This document shows, in pieces, positions 24,867 to 33,367 of a stretch of DNA of 64,000 bases (the stretch's first letter is position 1; each line of letters starts with the position of its first letter). This DNA is from Mycobacterium colombiense (lineage in GTDB: Bacteria > Actinomycetota > Actinomycetes > Mycobacteriales > Mycobacteriaceae). The notes beneath the pieces are model-generated. The model had not been told where the DNA came from and ran no database searches. It worked only from the letters and a program-made list of their open reading frames with translations. Position numbers and translations under genes: made by a program. The stretch spans positions 122,847-186,846 of the forward strand of contig NZ_QMEV01000003.1 of NCBI RefSeq assembly GCF_003284935.1, given 5' to 3'.

Positions 24867-25712
24867 CTATGGCCCCAGGGTGACCGCGTCACCGACGCGG
24901 ATGACGCCGTTGGTCACCACGGCGAGGTAGACCCCCGCGCATGGCTGTTTACCGTGACCGCCTGTGTCCAACCGGTTTTCGGCCGCGGGGATCCGAAGAG
25001 CCTGCGGCGCCCGGGGCAACGGTCCGTGCTCGAGCGTGGGAACCACGCAGCGCGACGTGGCCGTGAGGACGCGCAGCCGCGCCTCGCCCACGGCGATTTC
25101 GCTTCCGACCCAGTCGTTTTCGGCATAAGGCGGATAGCCCGGCGGTGTCGCGATCACCACATTCGGGCGATAGCGCAGCGCCTCCACACCGATGTGCTCG
25201 AGAGTGGCCGTCGTGACCGCGTGCAACGGGGCCTCGTCGGTGAACGACTCGCCCGGGGTGGCCGCGGCGATCCGCAGGATGCGGCCCCCGACCTCGGCGT
25301 CGAGACCGAGTTCGAGCAGTTGCTCCGGATCGGGGCGCACCAGCGTCGCACCGTCGGGACGCTGGGCGATCAGTCGGACCCGCCGTCCCGTCAACCTCGA
25401 GATCAGCTCGTCGACGCCGGGATCATCGGCGGCCACGTCGGTCCCATCGGGCAGCCGGATGCGCACCCCCTGGACGTCCGCATGCGCGGTGCACGTCAAA
25501 AGATCACGCCACAGCCGGGGATTCTTGGCGCTGGCGACATGCCCCGTTTCGCCGTCGAGCAGTGCCAATCGCCGGTCGCCGTCGGCGCCGCGCTCGTCGA
25601 CCGGCAGGCAATCGAGGGTCTCGCCCAGCATCGACTTCACCGGATACCGAAGCAGCGCCTGCACTCGCATCTGCACCGCGCCAGCAGCGTCGGGGGCGGA
25701 CGACTTCTCCAT
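24867..25712 (-). CDS. MOSC domain-containing protein
   Basis: 281 residues in the two-domain arrangement of mARC/YcbX-like proteins: an N-terminal MOSC beta-barrel (LLRYPVKSMLGETLDCLPVD) and a C-terminal MOSC domain with RPNVVI, RVLTATSRCVVPTLEHGPLP, and CAGVYLAVVTNGVIRVGD. The conserved Cys in SRCVVP is the expected molybdenum-cofactor ligand. These enzymes reduce N-hydroxylated compounds or handle sulfurated molybdenum cofactor. No ferredoxin domain is fused. ATG 25712 has GAGGTG upstream. Confidence 0.85.
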   Translation of the reverse strand: MEKSSAPDAAGAVQMRVQALLRYPVKSMLGETLDCLPVDERGADGDRRLALLDGETGHVASAKNPRLWRDLLTCTAHADVQGVRIRLPDGTDVAADDPGVDELISRLTGRRVRLIAQRPDGATLVRPDPEQLLELGLDAEVGGRILRIAAATPGESFTDEAPLHAVTTATLEHIGVEALRYRPNVVIATPPGYPPYAENDWVGSEIAVGEARLRVLTATSRCVVPTLEHGPLPRAPQALRIPAAENRLDTGGHGKQPCAGVYLAVVTNGVIRVGDAVTLGP

Positions 25713-25772
25713 CAGGCACCTCGCTCGGTAGTACTGCACACTGTGCCCGAAACCGCCTGGCGCTACCAGTGA

Positions 25773-26546
25773 TCAGCCGCGGGCCGCCGTGACGACGATG
25801 GACTGATCACTGGTCTGCCACGCCGTCATGAACGCGGTGACGCCGACTTGTTCGTCGGCGTGGTCGATACCGGGATCGTTGAGATGAACAATATCTCTGT
25901 CGGTGTCGATGCCCGTCACGACCAGGAAGTGGTCGGCCTTGGCGCGCTGGTCGTCGGCGTTCAAGATCACCGACGAGTTGACGAACGCGATGACCTTGCG
26001 GTCGTGCGCCAGGTACTGCTCGAGGAGGGGCAGGCCGTTGCGGTCCCGGTCGGACTCGGCGGTCATCTCCGATTTGATACCGAAGTGATCGAGCAGGATG
26101 ACCAGGTCCGACATGGAGATGCCGTTGTCGGGCCCCGAATGGCTCGGGTCGTTCCGCGGCGCGTAGATCGGCCCCGGATTGACCCCCGAGGGCGTCGACT
26201 CCGCCAGGTCCAGCATCTGCCGTTCGGTCGGTGCGGTGCCGGTGAGTTCACCGACCACATCGGCGACCGAGATGAGGCCGCAGTTGTCCTCGAGTGACTG
26301 CGCCGCCCAATACTTCGCCGCGGCCGCGGGGTCGCCGTACATCCCGGGGGCGCTCGAGGGCGCGGGCCCGTGCGTGCGCGCAGCTGACGTACTGCTCTGT
26401 GCGGCAACGACTTTGGTCACCGAGGTGGTAGCGTCCGGGGTCGCAGGCGGCGCGGAGCCGCACGCCACCAGCGGAACCCCCGCCACAGCAATGAACGCGC
26501 CCGCCACCCCCGCGCGGGCTGCGGGGGCGAGCCGGAACCTGAACAT
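25773..26546 (-). CDS. Lipoprotein with C39-like cysteine peptidase domain
   Basis: 257 residues. The signal peptide ends in a lipobox (VPLVAC, Cys29), so the protein should be anchored to the outer face of the plasma membrane. After a Ser/Thr/Ala/Pro linker (30-70) comes a papain-like Peptidase_C39_2 fold. Gln83 and Cys89 in AAQSLEDNCGL, the His in KADHFLVVTG, and an Asn/Asp in HLNDPG form a complete plausible active site. Many mycobacterial proteins of this group are uncharacterised. No ABC exporter or peptide substrate gene is nearby, so it is not a bacteriocin-processing peptidase. Confidence 0.75.
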   Translation of the reverse strand: MFRFRLAPAARAGVAGAFIAVAGVPLVACGSAPPATPDATTSVTKVVAAQSSTSAARTHGPAPSSAPGMYGDPAAAAKYWAAQSLEDNCGLISVADVVGELTGTAPTERQMLDLAESTPSGVNPGPIYAPRNDPSHSGPDNGISMSDLVILLDHFGIKSEMTAESDRDRNGLPLLEQYLAHDRKVIAFVNSSVILNADDQRAKADHFLVVTGIDTDRDIVHLNDPGIDHADEQVGVTAFMTAWQTSDQSIVVTAARG

Positions 26547-26682
26547 GTGGGCTACCGAATCCCGTCGACGGTCGGATGGCCAGCAAACGGTAGCACCGGC
26601 AAGGCGGCGCCACGGCCGAATCACCGCTGAATCGTTGACCCCGTGCGGATCGAGTGACGAACGCGCGGCCGCTGCGTCCGAA

Positions 26683-28062
26683 TCAGCCGGGCAGCAGGCG
26701 CTTTTTCTGCTCTTCGAATTCCTGCTGCGTCAAAATTCCCGCGTCGCGCAGCGATGCGAGTTCGCGCAGTTCGGCGGCGATGCTGGTGATCGGTCCGCCC
26801 GGGGCAACCTGCGGCGGTTCCGTCGGCTCGGTCGTCGGCTCCTTCGGCGCCGAGCGCGTCGCCTTCTCGAACTCACCGGCCCGGGCCCGTTCGCGGCCCA
26901 GGGCGCCACCGGTGCCGGCCATCGCGCGCCCGGCCATGCTGGCCGTAGCCATCTGACCGAGCAGGCTTCCGGTGCCGGTGGAAGCCGCCGCGGCGGCGGC
27001 CGGTGCGGCGGCGCCGGCGGTGGTGGCCGGAAGCACCAAGGCGGCCGGGCGAATCGCGGGGGCGGCGGCCGCCCAGCCCGGCGGGACCGACAGGCCGCCG
27101 ACCGTGTTGGCCTGCCCGAGCCCGGCCGACGCCAACGTTCCGAATCCGCCCGCCGGGTTCGTGATGACCGGGAATGGTGATGGCGGCACGGCGCCGGTGC
27201 CCGGCCAGGACTGCACCCCGGCCCAGCCGCTGACGATGTCGTCGGTGTGGAAACCGGTCAACGCGCCGGCGATGTCGAAGGGCAGGGCGATCGTGGCCGT
27301 GGGCGCGTCGACGCCCATCCCAACCACGCTGCCAGGTGCGTCGAGGAAAACCGTGATGAGATCGGCCTCGAGGTTCAGCAGGTCCGTCGCCGACGTCGGG
27401 TCGACGGCGGCCGGACTCAGCGCGGCATTCGACAGCAGGTTGGGTACCGCCGAGAACGATTGCTGCACGGCGTTACGCGTGCTCCCCGCTGCGGTTCCGG
27501 TCGCCTGGGCCACCGCGTCGGATTGCGCGACGTCGGAGTTGGTCGTCTGGTCGGGCTGCGTGAAAGGGGTCAGCCGCGTCGCCGCCGCCGTGGACCCCGC
27601 GTAGCCGAACATCGCCGCGCTGTCCCGCGCCCACATCTCGGCGTACTCCGCCTCGGTCGTGGCTATCGCGGGCGTGTTCTGGCCGAGAACGTTCGTGGCG
27701 ACGAGCGTCGCCAGCAGGGTGCGATTGGCCGTGACCACCGGGGGCGGCACCGTCTCGGCGAACGCCGTCTCGTAGGCGAACGCCGCGGTTCTGGCCTGGT
27801 TGGCGGCCTCTTCGGCCTGCGCGCCGGTGGTCCTCATCCACTCCAGGTAGGGGGTGATGGCGGCGACCATGGATGCCGCCGACGGGCCCACCCACGGGCC
27901 GGAGGTCAGCGCCGTGATCTCGGCCTCGTATGCGGTCGCCGTCGATTGCAGCGCGGCGGCCAACTCGTCCCAGGCCATCGCGGCGGCCAGCATCGGTCCC
28001 GACCCCGGACCGGCGTACATCCGCGCGGAGTTAACCTCCGGCGGGAGTACCGCGAAGTCCAT
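26683..28062 (-). CDS. PPE family protein (SVP type) with C-terminal SHOCT motif
   Basis: 459 residues. Residues 1-165 form the PPE domain (MDFAVLPPEVNSARMYAGPG, SGPWVGPSA), the helical partner of PE proteins exported by ESX systems. GGLSVPPGWAAA near residue 325 is the PPE-SVP subgroup motif. Residues 425-459 read SIAAELRELASLRDAGILTQ then EFEEQKKRLL, a SHOCT oligomerisation motif. That motif is normally at the end of cytoplasmic or membrane proteins, so the combination is notable. No PE or esx gene is adjacent. The start has GGAGAACG before ATG. Confidence 0.9.
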   Translation of the reverse strand: MDFAVLPPEVNSARMYAGPGSGPMLAAAMAWDELAAALQSTATAYEAEITALTSGPWVGPSAASMVAAITPYLEWMRTTGAQAEEAANQARTAAFAYETAFAETVPPPVVTANRTLLATLVATNVLGQNTPAIATTEAEYAEMWARDSAAMFGYAGSTAAATRLTPFTQPDQTTNSDVAQSDAVAQATGTAAGSTRNAVQQSFSAVPNLLSNAALSPAAVDPTSATDLLNLEADLITVFLDAPGSVVGMGVDAPTATIALPFDIAGALTGFHTDDIVSGWAGVQSWPGTGAVPPSPFPVITNPAGGFGTLASAGLGQANTVGGLSVPPGWAAAAPAIRPAALVLPATTAGAAAPAAAAAASTGTGSLLGQMATASMAGRAMAGTGGALGRERARAGEFEKATRSAPKEPTTEPTEPPQVAPGGPITSIAAELRELASLRDAGILTQQEFEEQKKRLLPG

Positions 28063-28526
28063 GTCGTTCTCCTCCGATTGCCATCATGACCGCGAGGGCG
28101 CTCGACGACGTCGATGCGCGTCGTATGGGGATAACCAGCCGAGCAGCAAACAAATCGCTTTCCCTCCGGTGCTGCCAGTGCCGCGAACGAACACGGCCGA
28201 ATAAGACCGTCCCCAGCGGTAGCGGACCGGTCTTACGCGTTGCAGGTGCTCCCACGTCAACGAATACAGCGAAATTGTTGCCGTGGGTTAACGATAGGTT
28301 ACCTGTACATGACATCGGAACCTCACAAGGGTTCTGCGCGGACTGCGCAAATCTCCCTCAGCGGGTTCTCAACCGGATGGGCGCGGACCGCGCCCACCGC
28401 ACCGGAGCGGCCGTCCGCGGCGCAGCCGTCCGCAAAAGCCTTGGTCAGCTGGGTCCGCGCGCGCCCGGCGAGTCGGGCTGCCTCGATTCTGCTTGGATTT
28501 GTTCCCATCCCCGCGAGTGAGGTCTG
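28063..28526. other. 464-bp intergenic region between PPE and glycosyltransferase genes
   Basis: This divergent spacer must hold promoters for both neighbours. GGTTA occurs twice 11 bases apart (28286 and 28297), followed by AGGTTACCT, a short palindrome; I assign no regulator. An open frame from ATG 28309 to TGA 28528-28530 (73 codons) ends overlapping the glycosyltransferase ATG by one base. Its third-position GC is lower than in true genes here, so I do not call it as a gene. Confidence 0.4.
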
Positions 28527-28529
28527 TTG

Positions 28530-29697
28530 ATGAAAATTGTGCTGGCCGCCTACGGCAGCCGCGGCGACGTCGAGCCCTGCGTCGCCGTCGCCCGGGAGTT
28601 GCACGACCGAGGACACGACGTGGTGATCGCGGTCCCGCCCGACAAGCTCGACATGGCCGAGTCGGTGGGGCTTGCGGCGATCGCCTACGGGCCCGACAGC
28701 CGCGAGCAGATCAACATGGCCACCACGTTCGTCCGCAATGTGCAGAACCCGATGAGCGCGTTGCCGCAAGTCATCGAGCGGGTCACCGCGGTATGGATGG
28801 GCAAGAGCGAGACGCTGGTCTCGTTGGCGGCGGATGCCGAGCTGCTGGTGGCCGGGATGAACGAGCAGCGGCTCGCCGCCAACGTCGCGGAACATTTCGG
28901 CATCCCGCTGGCGGCGCTGCACTTCTTTCCCGCCGAGACCCTGGAGCTGGGCGGGCTGCAGTCAGACGTCACCGGCGCGGCCGAGAGCGCGCATGCGCCG
29001 AGCGCTCGGCCTGCCCGACGCACCGCCGGCGCGATCGCCGCTGGAGATTCAGACCTACGACGAGCTGTTGGCGCCCGAGCTGGCACAACAATGGGCCGGC
29101 TCGGGATACCGGCGGCCCTTCGTCGGGTCGCTGACCCTCGGACTGCCCGCCGAGGTCGACGACGACGTGCTGTCCTGGATAGCCGACGGCACGCCGCCCA
29201 TCTATTTCGGATTCGGCAGCACGCCCGTCACCTCACCCGCCGAGACGGTCGCCGTGATCAGCGCGGCCTGCGCGCAGATCGGCGAGCGGGCGCTGATCTG
29301 CAGCGGCCCAAACGATTTCACCCGTATCCCGCCCGCCGACCACGTGAAGATCGTGGAGACGGTGAACCATGCCGCGGTGTTTCCGGCTTGCCGAGCGATC
29401 GTGCACCACGGCGGCGCGGGCACCACCGCCGCGGGCCTGCGGGCCGGCGTGCCCATGCTGATTCTGTGGCTCTGGCTCGATCAACCGATCTGGGCCGCCG
29501 CGGTCGGCAAGCTGGAAGTCGGCGTGGAGCGGGCGTTCTCCGCCTCCACCCTGGACTCGTTGGTCGCCGACCTGCGCTCGGTGCGCTCTGCGCACTACCT
29601 CAGCCGGGCCAGGGAGGTCGCCACCCGGATGACCAAACCCACCGAAAGCGTCGCGGCGGCGGCCGATCTCCTCGAACGCGCCGTCCGCCGCGCGTAG
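28530..29697 (+). pseudogene. UGT-like glycosyltransferase interrupted by one-base insertion
   Basis: The first 155 codons give the N-domain of a GT1 (UGT/MGT) glycosyltransferase: MKIVLAAYGSRGDVEPCVAV, LAANVAEHFGIPLAALHFFP. The frame is lost at 28994. Shifting one base continues RRALGLPDAPPARSPLEIQT and the C-domain with YFGFGSTPV, the sugar-nucleotide motif HHGGAGTTAAGLRAGVPML, and a normal end. Deleting T28994 restores AESAQRRALGLPD exactly. The repaired protein would be 388 residues, similar to the mycobacterial Rv1524/Rv1526c group that glycosylates lipids. As given it cannot yield a full enzyme. ATG 28530 is preceded by GAGGTCTGTTG. Confidence 0.8.
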
Positions 29698-29757
29698 CCG
29701 GAGCGCCAGTTGGCCCGAGCGGTGGTGTAAAGCCAGAAGGTCATGTAAAAGGTTCTG

Positions 29758-30801
29758 GTGCAGGATCCGCCGAATGCGTCGTTCGACCCGCCGATGCTGC
29801 GCGAAGCGATGATCAGGCGGCTGTATCGGCGCTTGTCGGCCGAGGGCCACATCAGGGTGCCCGCGGTGCCTGCCCTCCTCGACGAGTACGTCCAGCTGTG
29901 CGGCAACGTCTGCGCCACCCTGGGCGTCTGGTACACCCCGGAAAACTCGGCACGGTTGCGGGCCGCGCTGGAAGTCGAGTTGGCGAAGGCCTTCAAGGCC
30001 TCCCCCCGCTCGGAGGTGTTGATCTCCTATCAGGCCCCGTTCGGGACGGACGTGAATTTCCGGGTCCAAGCCGACTGGCGCACGGTCGAGGCCGACTATG
30101 ACCAATGGGTTCAGGTCCGCCCGCCGCCGCTGTTCGGCACCGAACCGGACGCACGCGTGCTGGCCCTGGCGGCGGAGGCGGCCGATCCTTCGGCCTATCG
30201 GGTGCTGGACGTCGGCGCGGGAACCGGACGCAACGCGCTGGCGCTGGCCCGGCGCGGACATCCGGTCGACGCGGTCGAGATGACCGCCAAGTTCGCGGAG
30301 GTGATCGTTGCCGACGCGGCGGGCGAATCGTTGAGTGTGAACGTCCTTCAGAGCGATGTCTTCACGGCGATGGAGGGCGTGCGGGAGCGGTACCAGCTCA
30401 TGGTGCTCTCCGAGGTGGTGTCCGACTTCCGGACGACGCGCGAGTTACGCGGCATGTTCGAACTCGCCACCGATTGCCTGGCCCGCGGCGGCCGTTTGGT
30501 TTTCAACACCTTCCTGGCCCGCGACGGCTATGTTCCCGACGACGCCGCGGTGCAATTCAGTCAGCAGTGCAACAGCATGATCTTCACCCGCGACGAGGTG
30601 GCCGCGGCGGCGGCCGGCCTGCCTTTCGAACCGATCGCCGACGACTCCGCCTACGAGTACGAGAAGGCACGATCAGCTTCGGACGCCTGGCCGCCCACGG
30701 GATGGTTCGAGGGCTGGGCCGGCGGACTCGATGTGTTCGACGTCGAGCGCGACGATTCTCCAATCGAGTTGCGCTGGCTCGTCTTTGAAAAGACGGCCTG
30801 A
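29758..30801 (+). CDS. Class I SAM-dependent methyltransferase with N-terminal helical domain
   Basis: 347 residues. The first 100 are helical and not part of the catalytic fold (ALLDEYVQLCGNVCATLGVW). The SAM fold follows: VLDVGAGTGRNALALARRGH, VEMTAKFAEV, a Met/Leu-rich motif II (LMVLSEVVSD), and RGGRLVFNTF. The C-terminal 60 residues complete the sheet (PIELRWLVFEK). The tellurite-resistance/TehB-like topology is possible, but the substrate is unknown. It begins 60 bases after the broken glycosyltransferase, so both may once have served one glycolipid pathway. GTG 29758 is forced by a stop (TAA) just upstream; AAAAGG is a weak ribosome site. Confidence 0.8.
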   Translation: MQDPPNASFDPPMLREAMIRRLYRRLSAEGHIRVPAVPALLDEYVQLCGNVCATLGVWYTPENSARLRAALEVELAKAFKASPRSEVLISYQAPFGTDVNFRVQADWRTVEADYDQWVQVRPPPLFGTEPDARVLALAAEAADPSAYRVLDVGAGTGRNALALARRGHPVDAVEMTAKFAEVIVADAAGESLSVNVLQSDVFTAMEGVRERYQLMVLSEVVSDFRTTRELRGMFELATDCLARGGRLVFNTFLARDGYVPDDAAVQFSQQCNSMIFTRDEVAAAAAGLPFEPIADDSAYEYEKARSASDAWPPTGWFEGWAGGLDVFDVERDDSPIELRWLVFEKTA

Positions 30802-30815
30802 CTTCGGCGTCCGGT

Positions 30816-32321
30816 CTACGCGGTCAGATCGCGGGTGGCCGGCCCTTCCAGCAAGGTGCCGTCGGGCGCGAACCGCGACCCGTGCAGCGGGCACTCCCAC
30901 GCCTTGTCGGCGTCGTTCCAGTTCACGATCCCGCCCAGGTGGGGGCACACCGGCGAGACGCGATGCTCGGTCCCGTCGACGCGGCAGCGCGCCTCCAAAT
31001 GCCATGGCGGGCCGCTCACCACACCGCCTTCCCCGTCGACCGGGCTGCGGCGGTGCATCCGTATCGCCGGGGTGATCCACCCCTTCGTCAGGTTGAAGCC
31101 GACCTCGAGGTTGGCCTGCAGGGCGGTCGTCAGACCCGACAGCTCGTGCGGACTCCAGCTGGCGAACGCGCGGGCCCAATCCATCCGCCCGCCCAGGATG
31201 CGGCTCGACAGCGCCAGCGCAGCGGCGGCGCCGTTGGTCATGCCCCACTTGTTGAATCCCGTTGCGACAAAGATGCTTTCGGTGCTCGGCAGGATCGGGC
31301 CCACATAGGGCAGATGGTCGATGGGCGTGTAGTCCTGTGCCGACCAGAAGTGGGTCTGCACGGCACCGGGATAGTGCTTGCGCGCCCACGCCGACAGCTC
31401 GTCCAGCGCCTGGGACGGACTCTTCTCCCGCCCCACGGTGTGACCGGCCCCGCCCACGATCAGCCTCTCCCCGTCAGCGACCGGGGCATACCGCACCGAA
31501 CGGGTCGGCGAGTCGGTGGAAATCATCATCGGCCGGGTGATGTTGCCCGGCACCGTGAAGGCCAGGCAGTAGGAGCGGCTGGGCTTCACCCGCGCGAAGT
31601 ACCCGCCGCGATCCAGGATCGGGATGCCGGTGGCGAGCACCAACTGGTCGGCCTGCAGCTCGACGTCTCGCTCGTCGGCGTCGTTGACCTGCACGCGCAC
31701 CTTCTTGCCGCGCCAGGAGACCCGCCGGACCCGGCTGTGCTCGACCAGCCGTCCGCCCCGGTCGAGCAGTTCGACGGCCAGCGAGTCGAGGAATGACATC
31801 GGGTCGAACTGCGCCTGGTCGGCCAGTCGCACCCCGCCGTGATACGCGAACGGCACGTCGGCGTCGTCGTCCCACACCGCCGGCAGGCCCACCGCCTGAC
31901 ACGCGGCCAGTTCCGCGCGCGCCGAGGGGACACCCCGGACGGACTGGGCATAGGTGTAGGCGTCTTCGCGCTGCACGGCCACGCCGTTGGCCTCGCAGTG
32001 GTCCAGCACCCACTCCTGGCCTTCGCGGTTGCCGTCCACGTACGCGCGTGCCACGTCGCGGCCGTGCCGCGGTAACACCTTGGAAAGCTGACTGCCCTGC
32101 AGCAGACTGATTTTGGCGGTGGTGTTGCCGGTCGCGCACGCCCCCACGGTGCGCGCCTCCAGCACCAACACGTCCTTGCCGGCGCGGGCCAGCAGGACCG
32201 CCGTCATCAGGCCGGTGATGCCGGCGCCCACGACGATGACATCGGCGGACGAGGTGCCTTGGTCAAGCCGGCTTGCGGTCCAGGGCTGTTCGGTTCGTTC
32301 TGTCATCCACAAAGAGGTCAC
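30816..32321 (-). CDS. FAD-dependent oxidoreductase with C-terminal Rieske domain
   Basis: About 501 residues. DAO-type flavoprotein: DVIVVGAGITGLMTAVLLAR (FAD motif), a substrate domain with DGNREGQEW, and the late flavin contact FVATGFNKWGMTNG. Residues 410-500 are a Rieske [2Fe-2S] domain with both ligand pairs: CPHLGG and CPLHGSRF. Such DAO-Rieske fusions oxidise amines or amino acids, passing electrons through the cluster. The donor is unknown. GTG 32321 (VTSLWMTER) or ATG 32306 are both possible starts. The coiled-coil gene upstream on the same strand ends 47 bases before it. Confidence 0.85.
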   Translation of the reverse strand: MTSLWMTERTEQPWTASRLDQGTSSADVIVVGAGITGLMTAVLLARAGKDVLVLEARTVGACATGNTTAKISLLQGSQLSKVLPRHGRDVARAYVDGNREGQEWVLDHCEANGVAVQREDAYTYAQSVRGVPSARAELAACQAVGLPAVWDDDADVPFAYHGGVRLADQAQFDPMSFLDSLAVELLDRGGRLVEHSRVRRVSWRGKKVRVQVNDADERDVELQADQLVLATGIPILDRGGYFARVKPSRSYCLAFTVPGNITRPMMISTDSPTRSVRYAPVADGERLIVGGAGHTVGREKSPSQALDELSAWARKHYPGAVQTHFWSAQDYTPIDHLPYVGPILPSTESIFVATGFNKWGMTNGAAAALALSSRILGGRMDWARAFASWSPHELSGLTTALQANLEVGFNLTKGWITPAIRMHRRSPVDGEGGVVSGPPWHLEARCRVDGTEHRVSPVCPHLGGIVNWNDADKAWECPLHGSRFAPDGTLLEGPATRDLTA

Positions 32322-32368
32322 GGCTTTGCTGATACCCCGGCCCGGCCCGGGGAAACGCCCGGCCGGGC

Positions 32369-33211
32369 TCACACCCGCTTCAACCGCGCTTTGGCCTCCT
32401 GCACCGATGCCGCCGCGGCCCGGCTCACTTGCCGGGCCTCGTCGTAGCCCTTTTCGGCGGTGGCGAGTTCCTTTTCGGCGGTGCCGAGTTCCCGTTCGGC
32501 CGCCCGCAGCGCCCGCGCCGCATCGTCACGGCGCCGGCGGGCGGCCTCTCGCTGGGCCTGTCGCCGCGACAACACGTCGTCGGCCTCAGCTTTGACGCGT
32601 TGGGCGGTGTCGACGGCCGCGCTCAACTTCTCTCGCCGTTGGGCCTTCGCCCCGGCGTCCGCCGACTGTGCCGCGGGCCGCTTGCGCGCCGGCGTGCCGG
32701 GGCGCTTCGCCGGTTCGCGCGGGACATCCGCCGATTCCGGAACCGCGCCGCCGAAGGCGCCGAAGCCCGACCACTGCTCGGGTCGGGTCAACCGGCCCAG
32801 GCGTTTTCCGACCTCCGGGTCGGCGATGGCGGCCTGCAGCGTGCTGGTCAGGTCTTCGCGCACGGCCGCCGAGGGTTGCTTGAGACCGGCCGCGTCGAGC
32901 GCCTTGCGGGACAGCTCGTCGATGAGCTTGCGTTGCTGGGCCGTCAGGTCCCGGATTTGGCCGCCATCCATCGCCGCGTGCGCGGCGCGGAGCCGCGCCC
33001 CCAGGTCGGCGAGTCGCCGTCGGGTATCCGTGTGCCGCAGCGCCAACCGGTTGACGATCCACGCGGCCGTCGTCGGCTTGTTGGCGGCGGAAATCCGTTT
33101 CGCCGCGGCGGTATCACCGCGCTGTTTGGCCGCGGCGGCCAATTTGGTGCGTTGCGCGGTGAACTCCGTCGGCGCCACCTCGTAGAGGCTGTCGAGTTCG
33201 TCATCGGCCAT
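32369..33211 (-). CDS. Conserved actinobacterial coiled-coil protein
   Basis: 280 residues. The N-terminal 110 residues form a folded helical domain (LDSLYEVAPTEFTAQRTKLA, NKPTTAAWIVNRLA, LTAQQRKLIDELSRKALDAA). A Pro/Ala linker follows (RPGTPARKRPAAQS), then 90 residues of charged Ala/Arg/Glu coiled coil. No catalytic motif and no signal. Homologues are common in actinobacteria but I know no function. The strong coiled coil suggests oligomerisation or a nucleoid/cytoskeletal role. It is divergent from the L,D-transpeptidase across a spacer containing a 16-bp palindrome. Confidence 0.75.
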   Translation of the reverse strand: MADDELDSLYEVAPTEFTAQRTKLAAAAKQRGDTAAAKRISAANKPTTAAWIVNRLALRHTDTRRRLADLGARLRAAHAAMDGGQIRDLTAQQRKLIDELSRKALDAAGLKQPSAAVREDLTSTLQAAIADPEVGKRLGRLTRPEQWSGFGAFGGAVPESADVPREPAKRPGTPARKRPAAQSADAGAKAQRREKLSAAVDTAQRVKAEADDVLSRRQAQREAARRRRDDAARALRAAERELGTAEKELATAEKGYDEARQVSRAAAASVQEAKARLKRV

Positions 33212-33260
33212 GAAGCCATGATCTCTCGTGAAGCGCCCGTTGCAGGCCGGGTGATGCCCG

Positions 33261-33276
33261 GCGGTTTAGAAACCGC
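33261..33276. promoter_or_regulatory. Perfect 16-bp palindrome in divergent spacer
   Basis: GCGGTTTAGAAACCGC has 7-base arms around AG. It sits 50 bases from the coiled-coil gene start and 92 bases before the L,D-transpeptidase start, so it is well placed for a dimeric repressor of one or both. Confidence 0.45.
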
Positions 33277-33367
33277 ATGTCGCGGGATATCTCATCTACA
33301 ACATCGACTTCGCTGGGCAGAACGTTCCACGCCTGCGAGAACCAGAAGGCAGGGATTCGGCAGCCCC

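Noticed and set aside
26683..28062. A PE partner or ESX locus next to the PPE gene
   Set aside because: Both flanks were read; neither contains a PE, EsxA/B-like or eccC-type gene.
28286..28301. GGTTA direct repeat 11 bases apart as a PhoP- or MtrA-type box
   Set aside because: The bases do not match either consensus and two 5-mers are expected by chance; mentioned only in the intergenic entry.
28993..29697. Annotating the second half of the glycosyltransferase as a separate gene
   Set aside because: It starts in the middle of the fold without a ribosome site, and removing one T joins it to the first half.
32429..33367. Open frame extending the L,D-transpeptidase upstream
   Set aside because: It is antisense to the coiled-coil gene, and the two ATGs at 33368/33371 give the membrane anchor at the right place.
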